Source: Acinetobacter sp. ASP199 | GTDB taxonomy: Bacteria; Pseudomonadota; Gammaproteobacteria; Pseudomonadales; Moraxellaceae | Assembly: GCF_022700675.1 (NCBI RefSeq) | Contig: NZ_CP062182.1 | Location: 1,054,001-1,118,000 of the forward strand | Direction: 5' to 3' | DNA: 64,000 nt | In this document: in pieces, positions 28,544 through 37,457 of the stretch | Position numbering within the stretch: position 1 is the stretch's first letter | Layout of the letters: each line of letters starts with the position of its first letter | Position numbers and translations under genes: made by a program | Notes under the pieces: model-generated | What the model was told of the DNA's origin: nothing | What the model saw: only the letters and a program-made list of their open reading frames with translations | Databases searched by the model: none

Positions 28544-29755
28544 TTAGGCCAGATATGCTTTGATCATTTTAACCAGACGATCGATCAGTTGATCGGCCTG
28601 TTCCTGAGTAATGTTCAGGGTAGGTAGCAGACGTACCACATTGCCGGCAGTTACGTTGATAATGGTTTTATATTCATCACGCGCAATATCCACCAGTTCG
28701 CCACACGCTTTTGGCAATTCAATACCGATCATCAAACCAAAACCACGAACTGTGACATTCTGATCACCAAGCTGGCTGCGGAGTTGCTCAACGATATAAG
28801 CACCTTTTTCAGCTGCATTCACCACGATATTTTCTTTTTGCATAATATCGATAATGGTATAAACCACGCGTGAACCCAATGCAGTACCGCTATAAGTCGA
28901 ACCGTGGTTGCCCGCAGTCAAAACACCGACACCACGACCTTGAGTCATCACAGCACCAATCGGGAAGCCATTGCCCAGACCTTTAGCTGTGGTCAGTACA
29001 TCCGGCACAATACTGGTGTGCTGATAAGCAAAATATTTACCGGTACGGCCATTACCTGTTTGTACTTCATCCAGCATCATCAACCAGTTGTGCTGATTAC
29101 ATATCTGATGGATTTCTTCTAGGTAGCTAAAGCCTTGCGGTGCAGTATTGACACCACCTTCACCCTGAATCGGTTCAACCAGAATAGCGACGATATCTGG
29201 ATGATTGATCGCAGCTTCTTCGATAGCTTCAATATCACCAAAAGGTACGCGAATAAAGCCTTCAACCAATGGTCCAAAACCTTCCTGAACTTTTTTGTTA
29301 CCTGTTGCTGAAAGGGTAGCCATGGTACGACCGTGGAACGAGCGATCAGCAACAATGATTTTTGGCGTAGCGATGCCTTGCATATGACCAAATTTACGTG
29401 CAATCTTGATTGCACCTTCATTGGATTCTGCACCGCTATTCGAGAAGAAAATTTCTTCCATACCTGAAACTTCAGCCAGTTTTTGTGCAGCAGCAGTCTG
29501 CCATGGCACTTCAAACAGGTTGCTGGTGTGAATCAGGGTTGCAGCCTGTTCTGCAATTGCTTCAGCAAGTACAGGGTGGGCATGACCCAGGCCACATACT
29601 GCAATACCGGTCAGAGCATCGAAATACTTAGTACCATCTTCAGTATAAAGATAAGCACCTTGTCCTCGGACAAAACTGATCGGCTGACGGCCAAATACCG
29701 GCATCAAGTGTGAAGGTTGATCAGTTTGCACAGGAGCAAGGGTAATGTTCTTCAT
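28544..29755 (-). CDS. argD: Acetylornithine aminotransferase (class III PLP enzyme)
   Basis: 403 residues. It swaps an amino group between N-acetylornithine and 2-oxoglutarate in arginine synthesis and may also act on succinyl-diaminopimelate. PLP-binding features are FFSNSGAESNEGAIKIAR (phosphate loop), RSFHGRTMATLSATG, the aspartate in MLDEVQTGNGRTG and the Schiff-base lysine in TTAKGLGNGFPIGA. The family member could instead be the catabolic succinylornithine enzyme AstC, since no other arg or ast gene is nearby to decide. Confidence 0.92.
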   Translation of the reverse strand: MKNITLAPVQTDQPSHLMPVFGRQPISFVRGQGAYLYTEDGTKYFDALTGIAVCGLGHAHPVLAEAIAEQAATLIHTSNLFEVPWQTAAAQKLAEVSGMEEIFFSNSGAESNEGAIKIARKFGHMQGIATPKIIVADRSFHGRTMATLSATGNKKVQEGFGPLVEGFIRVPFGDIEAIEEAAINHPDIVAILVEPIQGEGGVNTAPQGFSYLEEIHQICNQHNWLMMLDEVQTGNGRTGKYFAYQHTSIVPDVLTTAKGLGNGFPIGAVMTQGRGVGVLTAGNHGSTYSGTALGSRVVYTIIDIMQKENIVVNAAEKGAYIVEQLRSQLGDQNVTVRGFGLMIGIELPKACGELVDIARDEYKTIINVTAGNVVRLLPTLNITQEQADQLIDRLVKMIKAYLA

Positions 29756-29953
29756 GACTAACTCTTATCTGTTAGGTGGATTGAAAATTGAAGTCAAAGA
29801 TGCCATATATAGACACAACGACAGAACCTATATAAGCAAAATCTCAAACAGAATAAAAGCTGAATTGTAAATAAAACATGAAATATTGTTTTATACATGC
29901 TGTTTTAGTTCATTTTGAGTATAATGCGAAGCAGATTTATTGAGGATATATCA

Positions 29954-30295
29954 ATGACTGAACAAGCACGCGATACAGAAGCGTTAATTCGTGACCAAAT
30001 TGCCAAACACGCAGTACTTCTTTATATGAAAGGCACACCACAATTCCCACAATGTGGTTTTTCTGCTCGTGCAGTTGAAGCACTCAGTCAAATTGGTCGT
30101 CCATTCGCTTATGTGAATATTCTGGAAAATCCAGATATTCGCGCAACTCTTCCAGTAATTGCAAACTGGCCGACTTTCCCGCAATTGTGGATCAATGGCG
30201 AGTTAATCGGTGGTAGCGATATCATGCTTGATATGTTCCAGAAAGGCGAATTAAAGTCTTTAGTTGAACAATACAGTCCAGCACCTGAAGCTTAA
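29954..30295 (+). CDS. grxD: Monothiol glutaredoxin, Grx4 family
   Basis: 113 residues from ATG 29954, with GAGG upstream. The monothiol active site CGFS occurs in PQCGFSARAVEAL, preceded by LYMKGTPQFP. The glutathione- and cluster-binding segments FPQLWINGELIGGSDI are intact. Grx4 proteins bind [2Fe-2S] clusters with glutathione and deliver or sense iron-sulfur clusters in the cytoplasm. A TATAAT at 29920-29925 lies 28 bp before the start and could be its -10 box. Confidence 0.95.
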   Translation: MTEQARDTEALIRDQIAKHAVLLYMKGTPQFPQCGFSARAVEALSQIGRPFAYVNILENPDIRATLPVIANWPTFPQLWINGELIGGSDIMLDMFQKGELKSLVEQYSPAPEA

Positions 30296-30320
30296 TATAT
30301 TTATTAGACTTACAGATGTT

Positions 30321-30350
30321 AAAAAGCGCTTCCTGAGAAGCGCTTTTTTT
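30321..30350. terminator. Bidirectional terminator between grxD and the Lon-like gene
   Basis: AAGCGCTT (30324-30331), 6-nt loop, AAGCGCTT (30338-30345), with an A-run left and T-run right. Confidence 0.88.
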
Positions 30351-30384
30351 TATGACTGAAACTTAAGACAATAGAAGGGCAGAA

Positions 30385-33057
30385 TTAGTCTTCTGCTTTC
30401 TTCTCAGAGGCTTTAGTGTTTTCCAGTTCTTTTGACTCAGCCGCAAGTGCTTCTGCCAGGGCATCTGAATCCGCCTGAAGGTCTTTTACTGGCGCTTTAT
30501 CTTTTTTCTTTTTCTTCTTTTTTTTCTTTTTCTTCGGCTCTTCTTCCTCAAGCTCGGCACCATCTTCAATGGCTTGCCAGTAATCCAGCTGTTCCATCAC
30601 CGCAGCATAAATCGAATGCTTGCTGTAACGGCCTTTCTTGTCCAGAGTGCCGACTGGGCGTGCCATCAGAATTTCCAGTGCCTGATCAATGGTATCAATC
30701 GCATGGATATGGAACTGACCTGCTTCAACAGCAGCAATTACATCTTTACGCAGCATTAGATGCTGCATGTTCTGACGTGGAATAATCACACCTTGCTTGC
30801 CAGTCAAACCTTGCAGTTTACAGGCATCGAAGAAACCTTCGATCTTGGCATTTACCCCACCAATTGGCTGTACCTGACCGAGCTGGTTCATTGAGCCGGT
30901 AATTGCCCAGGACTGGTCAATTGGCAACTGGCTAATCGCAGAGATCAGTGCGGACAGTTCTGCCACAGTGGCACTGTCACCATCGACCTGGCCATAGCTT
31001 TGTTCAAATGCCAAAGCTGCAGAGAAGTGCAGGGTTTGTTCACGACCAAAATGCGCTTTTAAGAAAGATGCCATCAGCAACACACCTTTGGCATGTAGTG
31101 AACCACCCAGCTCTACACTGCGCTCGATATCCAGAATGTCACCGCCACCTTGATAGACCGATGCAGTCAGTCGTGATGGCAAACCGAATTCCACATCCGC
31201 ATAGTGAATGACGGACAGGGCATTGATCTGACCAAGACGATGACCACGTGTTTCAATGAGCTGGGTACCGCGAGACAGATCCTGCCAATAGAGCTCACGC
31301 AAATAGCCTAAGCGATATTTACGGTGATCCAGGGCGGTGTTGATATGTTTTTCTGAAACCATTTTGTCATCAGCTTTAAAAGCATGATGATGAGCTTCAC
31401 GAATCAGGTCACCCAACGTGAGAGCATGTAATGACAAGGAGCTTTGGTCTTCAGCCTGACGGCTTGAGTCAGTCAATAAAGCAGCCAAGGCAGAACGGTC
31501 GAAAGGCAACAACTTGTCTGCCTGAACGTAATCTGCAATCAGCTGCATATAGGCCTGCTCATTTTCGTCATTACGTTGTAAGGTATCTGTAAAGTCAGCA
31601 CGGATTTTAAAGATACTGCCTAGCTCAGGTTCAAGTTCCAGAATTTCATAATAGATCTCTGGTTCAGCTAATAACACGATCTTGATATCGAGTGGAATCG
31701 CTGCTGGTTCAATAGAAATACTGCCAGTTAGCGTCAGCATATGTTCTAAAGAAGACAGCTTAAGCTGACCTGATTTCAATGCACGTTTTAGACCTTGCCA
31801 TGCATAAGGCTGTTCTAACAGTTGCTCGGCTTCAATCATCAGGAAGCCGCCATTGGCTCGATGCATAGAACCCGGACGAATCAAGGTAAAGTCAGTGGTA
31901 ATCGTACCATTTTGAGTCAACTGTTCCACATGACCGAGCAGATTGTAATGCGTCGGGAAATCTTCAAAGATCACTGGCGCACCACTATTCGGCTTATACG
32001 TTACGATGACATTGGCCTGATAACGGGACGGTACACGACTGAACAGGCCAGGGCTAAAGTCATCTTCTTCCTGTTCTAGCACAATCTCGACATTATTAAT
32101 AATGTCTTCCGCATAGAACTTCAGATATTTATCCAGACCTTCCACATTTTTGAATTTAGCCAGCATCTGTTCAACACGCGGTACAACCACCTGTTTGGCA
32201 ATATCACGGTTCAGCACTTGTACACGGTCACGGGCATCATCTTCCAGATCACCGAGGTGCAGACCCAGGCGTTCCAGTTTTTTATCCATATAACGCATGT
32301 TGGAGGCAATTTCAGCACGATCTTTATTGCTCAACGCATTCAGATCGTCTTGCGTCATTTCCTGCAACTTGTCATCTTTAAGATGAACCGGTACGAAGCA
32401 GTGCTCATCATTACGAGAGATCAACTTCAGATCGAATTCTTCACCTTCACGGGTCAGTTCAATCAGCGCTTGCTGCTGTTCATCACCGGTTTGCTGACGG
32501 ATCATTTCAATACGGTTGTAATAGGTTTCCGCAGTAAAACGACGTTCTAGCTGTTTAAGAATCGTTTGCCAGCTCTGATGTAGCATGCTTTGGAATTTAG
32601 GACCTTGACCTGCAGGAAACTGCAATGCAATCGGCTGACGGGAATTCTGGAAATTATTCACATAAACCCAGTCATTTGGCGTTGCGACTGTTTTGGCATG
32701 CTGCTGTAACAGGCGTTTGACCATGGTGCGCTTGCCGAGACCTGCAGTACCCACGGCAAAAATGTTATAGCCGGAGTATGGCAGGGCTATCCCGGCTTCC
32801 ACCGAGGCACGTGCACGATCCTGACCAAGAAAATTATTTAGTGGTTTGATGCGCTTGGTTGACGCCGGAATCTTATCCAGTTTTGGAATATGCGTCAGTT
32901 GTGTAGGCTGCAAGCGGGTTTTTTCAAGAGTAGGTTGTATTTCGCTTTGTTCAAATGCTGACTTAAGCAGTTCAGCATGGTTTTGTTCTTGAGTTGTCGT
33001 GGTGTTAATCGTATTGGCGGTTATTGAAGAATGAATTTGATCGAGTCTCTGGGTCAC
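30385..33057 (-). CDS. Lon-like ATP-dependent protease with a C-terminal polylysine tail
   Basis: 890 residues. An N-terminal helical region is followed by a split AAA+ domain: a modified Walker A GTAGLGKRT at about residue 104 and a Walker B-like GGFLMIEAEQLL near 404. The C-terminal Lon protease domain has the Ser-Lys dyad, with Ser in VDGDSATVAEL at about 694 and Lys in GGVNAKIEGF at about 737. It resembles the LonB/YcbZ-type "AAA family ATPase" proteins, not classical LonA. After the protease domain come an acidic patch, about 11 consecutive lysines (30503-30536 on the plus strand) and an Ala/Glu-rich tail. The tail may bind RNA or membranes, which is speculative. It is transcribed away from ampG. 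Confidence 0.9.
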   Translation of the reverse strand: MTQRLDQIHSSITANTINTTTTQEQNHAELLKSAFEQSEIQPTLEKTRLQPTQLTHIPKLDKIPASTKRIKPLNNFLGQDRARASVEAGIALPYSGYNIFAVGTAGLGKRTMVKRLLQQHAKTVATPNDWVYVNNFQNSRQPIALQFPAGQGPKFQSMLHQSWQTILKQLERRFTAETYYNRIEMIRQQTGDEQQQALIELTREGEEFDLKLISRNDEHCFVPVHLKDDKLQEMTQDDLNALSNKDRAEIASNMRYMDKKLERLGLHLGDLEDDARDRVQVLNRDIAKQVVVPRVEQMLAKFKNVEGLDKYLKFYAEDIINNVEIVLEQEEDDFSPGLFSRVPSRYQANVIVTYKPNSGAPVIFEDFPTHYNLLGHVEQLTQNGTITTDFTLIRPGSMHRANGGFLMIEAEQLLEQPYAWQGLKRALKSGQLKLSSLEHMLTLTGSISIEPAAIPLDIKIVLLAEPEIYYEILELEPELGSIFKIRADFTDTLQRNDENEQAYMQLIADYVQADKLLPFDRSALAALLTDSSRQAEDQSSLSLHALTLGDLIREAHHHAFKADDKMVSEKHINTALDHRKYRLGYLRELYWQDLSRGTQLIETRGHRLGQINALSVIHYADVEFGLPSRLTASVYQGGGDILDIERSVELGGSLHAKGVLLMASFLKAHFGREQTLHFSAALAFEQSYGQVDGDSATVAELSALISAISQLPIDQSWAITGSMNQLGQVQPIGGVNAKIEGFFDACKLQGLTGKQGVIIPRQNMQHLMLRKDVIAAVEAGQFHIHAIDTIDQALEILMARPVGTLDKKGRYSKHSIYAAVMEQLDYWQAIEDGAELEEEEPKKKKKKKKKKKDKAPVKDLQADSDALAEALAAESKELENTKASEKKAED

Positions 33058-33253
33058 TGTTGATGTCCAAAACGAAATAGTGCATTAATGATTTAAGGTA
33101 TACAGAATTAGCTGAAAAATTCAAGCCAACATGTCGCTTTTGACGTAAAAAAATAAAATGATCTATGCAGAGAAAATGGTAAATCTTGTTGAAAGATCCC
33201 GTATTAAAGGATTGAATAGCAACTACTGGTTTTTTGCGGAAAATAATAAAGCA

Positions 33254-35416
33254 ATGACAACACAAACGACGGGTTGGAAATCCGCCTTTACAGCCTTCTT
33301 GGATCGGCGTGCGCTGATCATGCTGTTCCTGGGTTTTTCAGCCGGTGTGCCGATTCTCCTGATCTTTTCAAGTCTATCTCTCTGGCTCGGTGAAGCGGGT
33401 ATTAGTAAAAGTGCCGTGACTTTTTTTAGCTGGGCAGCCTTAGGTTATTCTTTTAAGTTTGTCTGGGCACCACTGATTGATGAGCTCCCGGTTCCCTTTC
33501 TGACCAAGGCTTTAGGTCGACGTCGTGCCTGGTTGCTGATTGCCCAGATCCTGATTGTTTGTGCGATCTGTATTATGGCTTTTTCAGACCCAGCTTTAGG
33601 GCAAACGCATCTTCAGCAGATGGCGCTTGGTGCGGTTTTGCTTGGTTTTTCCGCAGCAACTCAGGATATTGTGATTGATGCCTACCGTATTGAACTGGCA
33701 GAAACACAGATGCAGACAGTGCTGGCTTCTACCTATAACGCAGGCTATCGTATTGGGATGATTGTTGCTGGTGCAGGCGCATTGTTCCTTGCCGCTTATT
33801 TAGGTACTGCAAAAGGTAACTATATTTATGATGCCTGGAAGTGGACCTATCTGGCGATGGCGGCTGTAATGCTGGTGGGGATTATCACGACCTTGTCGAT
33901 CCGCGAACCGCAGGTTGATCGTATACGCAAAACTTATGTGCGTAGTGATTATTTTCGTCTGGTTGGGGTGTTCTTTGTTGCAGTTATTAGCTTCGTGCTG
34001 AGCTATGTATATTCAGGTAACCTGGTGAGCATGTTGACTGAACAGTTTGCCATTCAGGATACCTTTGCATTATTCGCTTTTGAATCTTTGCGTTTTATTG
34101 GCTCCGGTGCAGTCGCATTTGGCGTAGGCACTGCTTTGGTGAAAATGGGTGCAGTCAACCGGGAAATGGCCTATGAAACCTGGGTCAACCCGGTCGAGGA
34201 TTTCTTTAAACGCTATGGATTAAAACTTGCTCTCGTATTGTTGTTGCTGATTGGTTTTTATCGGGTTTCAGACATTATTGCCGGTGTGATTTCCAATGTG
34301 TTCTATCAGGACATGAACTTTAGCAAGGAACAGATTGCTGAAGCGGTAAAAGTCTACGGGGTAATCTTTTCCCTCTTGGGTGGTTTCCTCGGTGGCCTCT
34401 TAGCCCAGAAGATGAACATCATGAAGCTGATGTTTGTCGGTGCGATTTTGGCTTGTTCTACCAACCTGATCTTTATTGGTCTGGTTAAATCGGGCCAACA
34501 GCTGAATCCGGTAGATATTCAGGTAGGCCAGCAACGCTATCAGGCAGACACGGATGAAGTCGGTTACTGGAAAGTGAAGGTACCCGCCCAAGTACTCGCT
34601 GATGCCAAACAGATCCAGGTTCAGGCGGCTTATGCCAATGCTGATGTGACTGATAGTACCGTCAGCCTGTCTATGCCATATTTGCTGCAGACTTCTGGTA
34701 ATGCACAGCTGCAGGTGTTACCAATTACCAGCGACAATACCCTTCATGCAAATGAAGAGGGAAGCATTGTGGTTCGTGGTCAATATGTCGGTGAAGCATT
34801 ACAAGACCATCAGAAGATCATTTATGAACTGAATGATGAGCGTTTTGAAGCCAAGCTGGAAGAACAGGGTGTGTTTAGTGCAGCTATTCCTGCAGAAAAA
34901 CTGAAATCTGCACCAGCGCATTTAATCAGTGCAGTACTGATGGATGGTGAGCGAGCTGTTCAGCAAGTGACACATGTCTACCAGACAAGTACCGAGGCTA
35001 AAAATACCAAGACGCTTGATGTCGATATTCAGCCATTGGTTCCGGTTGATGTGAATAGTAATACTGATATTGAAGTGACAGGCAAGGTGATTAAGCCATA
35101 TAGTGATGCCTGGCTATATTTTGCCATTATCGTCGATAATCTGGCAGCCGGTCTGGCAGGTGCAGCATTTATTGCCTTTTTATCTAGTCTGACCAGCGTA
35201 TCTTTCACTGCAGTCCAGTATGCGATTTTTAGCTCATTAATGACACTAACCCCTAAGATTTTAGGGGGATATTCAGGTACTATAGTCACCAATATCGGTT
35301 ATCCGAACTTCTTCCTGATGACTACATTGATCGGGATTCCGATTCTCATTTTAGTGGTCTGGGTTGGAAAATTACTCGGTGAACACCAACAACAATTTGG
35401 CAATAAGGATGAATAA
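33254..35416 (+). CDS. ampG: AmpG-type muropeptide permease with a ~200-residue inserted domain
   Basis: 720 residues from ATG 33254. The N-terminal MFS half matches Amp[25 protein letters not shown], then [13 protein letters not shown] and [13 protein letters not shown]. AmpG imports GlcNAc-anhydroMurNAc peptides for wall recycling. AmpG proteins are usually about 490 residues; here residues ~415-615 (34490-35105) are an extra soluble, beta-rich region ([29 protein letters not shown]) resembling bacterial Ig-like repeats. The membrane part resumes with [21 protein letters not shown]. The insert falls between late transmembrane helices, probably on the periplasmic side. gloA follows directly and may be co-transcribed. 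Confidence 0.88.
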   Translation: MTTQTTGWKSAFTAFLDRRALIMLFLGFSAGVPILLIFSSLSLWLGEAGISKSAVTFFSWAALGYSFKFVWAPLIDELPVPFLTKALGRRRAWLLIAQILIVCAICIMAFSDPALGQTHLQQMALGAVLLGFSAATQDIVIDAYRIELAETQMQTVLASTYNAGYRIGMIVAGAGALFLAAYLGTAKGNYIYDAWKWTYLAMAAVMLVGIITTLSIREPQVDRIRKTYVRSDYFRLVGVFFVAVISFVLSYVYSGNLVSMLTEQFAIQDTFALFAFESLRFIGSGAVAFGVGTALVKMGAVNREMAYETWVNPVEDFFKRYGLKLALVLLLLIGFYRVSDIIAGVISNVFYQDMNFSKEQIAEAVKVYGVIFSLLGGFLGGLLAQKMNIMKLMFVGAILACSTNLIFIGLVKSGQQLNPVDIQVGQQRYQADTDEVGYWKVKVPAQVLADAKQIQVQAAYANADVTDSTVSLSMPYLLQTSGNAQLQVLPITSDNTLHANEEGSIVVRGQYVGEALQDHQKIIYELNDERFEAKLEEQGVFSAAIPAEKLKSAPAHLISAVLMDGERAVQQVTHVYQTSTEAKNTKTLDVDIQPLVPVDVNSNTDIEVTGKVIKPYSDAWLYFAIIVDNLAAGLAGAAFIAFLSSLTSVSFTAVQYAIFSSLMTLTPKILGGYSGTIVTNIGYPNFFLMTTLIGIPILILVVWVGKLLGEHQQQFGNKDE

Positions 35417-35417
35417 T

Positions 35418-35819
35418 ATGCGCATGCTGCACACCATGTTACGTGTAGGCAATCTGGAACAATCATTAAAATTCTATACTGAAGTGCTTGGTATGACTTT
35501 ACTTCGTAAGCGTGATTATGAAGAAGGTCGTTTCACTCTGGCATTTGTAGGTTATGGTGATGAGGAAAACCATACAGTACTTGAGCTGACTCATAACTGG
35601 GACACAGAAAGCTATGAACTTGGCAATGCTTATGGCCATATTGCGATTGCAGTAGACGATGCTTATAAAGCCTGTGAAGAAATTAAGGCACGTGGTGGCA
35701 AGGTGGTTCGTGAAGCTGGCCCAATGAAAGGTGGCGTGACTGTGATTGCTTTTGTTGAAGATCCGGACGGCTATAAAATTGAATTGATCCAGCAGGACCA
35801 TAACGCACGTAATAACTAA
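35418..35819 (+). CDS. gloA: Lactoylglutathione lyase (glyoxalase I)
   Basis: 134 residues from ATG 35418, with AAGGA 9 bases upstream. It isomerises the methylglyoxal-glutathione adduct to S-lactoylglutathione. Metal ligands are at the expected positions: His near the start (RMLHTMLRV), Glu in VLELTHNW, His in AYGHIAIAV and Glu in YKIELIQQ. Its start codon lies one base after the ampG stop, so the two are probably on one transcript. Confidence 0.95.
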   Translation: MRMLHTMLRVGNLEQSLKFYTEVLGMTLLRKRDYEEGRFTLAFVGYGDEENHTVLELTHNWDTESYELGNAYGHIAIAVDDAYKACEEIKARGGKVVREAGPMKGGVTVIAFVEDPDGYKIELIQQDHNARNN

Positions 35820-35899
35820 GTGTTAGTTATGTAGCGTGATATATGAAATGCATTCAGGTATAGATGAAAAGATTACATCAATCTGAGTGCATAACCTGG

Positions 35900-35931
35900 G
35901 CCCGGCATCTGTTAAGATAGCCGGGCATTTT
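35900..35931 (+). terminator. Terminator after gloA
   Basis: GCCCGGC (35900-35906) and GCCGGGC (35920-35926), with inner ATCT/AGAT pairing and a short T-run. Confidence 0.85.
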
Positions 35932-35966
35932 TATATCAAACAATAAAATTTAAGGGATGAAGGGAT

Positions 35967-36947
35967 ATGCTTAAGTTATTGGCATTGGACCGTTTTACTA
36001 TACTGCTTTTTATAATGGTGATACTTGCCAGTTTTGTTCCGGTATCAGGACAGGCGGCTGAAGTCTTTTCATCTATTACCACGATTGCCATTGCTATCTT
36101 ATTCTTTCTGCATGGTGCCAAGTTATCACGTGAGGCGGTCGTCGAAGGGTTGATGCACTGGAAACTGCATACATTGGTGTTCGCATTCACTTTTGCACTG
36201 TTCCCTATCATTGGTCTGTTGGCCAAGCCAGTGCTGGTGCCTTTATTGGGTCAGGAACTGTACTGGGGCTTCCTGTTTATGTGTTTCCTGCCATCAACAG
36301 TACAGTCTTCGATTGCCTTTACTTCTGTGGCACAGGGGAATGTCGCCGGTGCAGTGTGCAGTGCCTCATTTTCCAATATTATCGGCATGTTTATTACCCC
36401 GGTATTAGTGGCCTTTTTTATCTTGGGTCAGTCACAACATGGTTTTGATCCGACTTCATCCATTATTCAGATTACTTTATTACTTCTCGTGCCATTTATT
36501 CTGGGACAAATTCTGCGTCCTTGGGTATTTCCACAAATGAAGAAAATGCCAAAAATCGTTAAGTTTTTTGATCAGGGCTCGATTCTGATGGTAGTGTATG
36601 GCGCATTTAGTAGCGCCGTCGTGGCAGGACTGTGGCATCAGGTAAGCTTAACGACCTTATTACTGCTTATTATTGCCTGTTCAGTCTTGCTGACTGTGGT
36701 GATGCTGCTGGCCCTGTTTGTGCCGCGCTGGATTGGTTTTGATAAAGCGGATCAAAAAACTATTTTTTTCTGTGGTTCCAAGAAAACTTTAGCCAGTGGC
36801 GTGCCGATGGCGCAAATCCTGTTTATTGGTCAGCCACTCGGCATGATTGTATTACCGATCATGATTTTTCATCAGATCCAGCTGATGGTGTGCGGCATTA
36901 TTGCCAATATGTGGTCCAAACAGATTGAAATCAAAACCGAAGAATAA
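35967..36947 (+). CDS. Bile acid:sodium symporter-like (SBF-like, YfeH type) transporter
   Basis: 326 residues with about ten hydrophobic helices. SBF-like family blocks are LFFLHGAKLSREAVVEG, FLPSTVQSSIAFTSVAQGN and FCGSKKTLASGVPMAQILF, the last trimmed motif being the second crossover region. This group (PF13593) is distinct from true bile-acid transporters. Substrates are not established. It stands alone between gloA and rpmE. Confidence 0.87.
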   Translation: MLKLLALDRFTILLFIMVILASFVPVSGQAAEVFSSITTIAIAILFFLHGAKLSREAVVEGLMHWKLHTLVFAFTFALFPIIGLLAKPVLVPLLGQELYWGFLFMCFLPSTVQSSIAFTSVAQGNVAGAVCSASFSNIIGMFITPVLVAFFILGQSQHGFDPTSSIIQITLLLLVPFILGQILRPWVFPQMKKMPKIVKFFDQGSILMVVYGAFSSAVVAGLWHQVSLTTLLLLIIACSVLLTVVMLLALFVPRWIGFDKADQKTIFFCGSKKTLASGVPMAQILFIGQPLGMIVLPIMIFHQIQLMVCGIIANMWSKQIEIKTEE

Positions 36948-36971
36948 TTCGCTTATTGATTTTGTTTCACG

Positions 36972-37147
36972 TATAATATTGCCCAACTTGTTGTGCTTAG
37001 CTCTGACGGTATCCGTCTCGGTGGGCCAAAAGAATGGTCTGTTATGGTGTTGATCTGCCTGAATTTGATTCTGGCCTTTCCTCAGTTTCTGAGAGTGATC
37101 AATTGCGATGACAGCAAAACCTTCTTGATCTTTATGGAGAATCGACC
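36972..37147 (+). promoter_or_regulatory. rpmE promoter and leader region
   Basis: A perfect TATAAT at 36972-36977 gives a probable transcript with about 165 nt of untranslated leader before rpmE. The leader contains at least one clean hairpin, CTCAG/CTGAG at 37081-37093, and a GC-rich segment at 37000-37030. Ribosomal-protein leaders that bind L31 are known in Gammaproteobacteria, but I could not align this one. No good -35 element at the usual spacing. Confidence 0.4.
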
Positions 37148-37372
37148 ATGCGCGCCGATATTCACCCAAAATACGAAAAACTAGTTGCTACTTGTTCATG
37201 TGGTAACGTAATTGAAACTCGTTCAGCTGTTGGTAAAGAAACTCTTTACCTGGACGTATGTTCAGCTTGCCACCCATTCTACACTGGTAAGCAAAAGAAC
37301 GTTGACACTGGCGGTCGTATCGACAAGTTCAAACAACGTTTTGCTGGTATGTCACGTTCTGTTAAACGTTAA
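37148..37372 (+). CDS. rpmE: 50S ribosomal protein L31
   Basis: 74 residues, ATG 37148 with GGAG at 37137-37140. It has the zinc-binding (C+) form: TCSCGN and [12 protein letters not shown] supply the cysteines, with the conserved [18 protein letters not shown]. Ribosomal large-subunit protein contributing to subunit bridging. The codon choice is strongly biased toward common codons, as expected for a highly expressed gene. Confidence 0.97.
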   Translation: MRADIHPKYEKLVATCSCGNVIETRSAVGKETLYLDVCSACHPFYTGKQKNVDTGGRIDKFKQRFAGMSRSVKR

Positions 37373-37383
37373 TACCCAAAATG

Positions 37384-37410
37384 AAAAACGGGCAATTTGC
37401 CCGTTTTTTT
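37384..37410 (+). terminator. Terminator after rpmE
   Basis: AAAACGGGCAA and TTGCCCGTTTTTTT form a tight hairpin with a T-run just after the stop codon. Confidence 0.9.
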
Positions 37411-37457
37411 ATGCCTGAAATTTATGGATTCGCAATATTCAGGCTTTGTACAGGAGC

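Noticed and set aside
36972..37147. A named L31-binding leader RNA upstream of rpmE
   Set aside because: A leader of suitable length exists, but I could not match it to the known motif by eye, so only the leader region is annotated.
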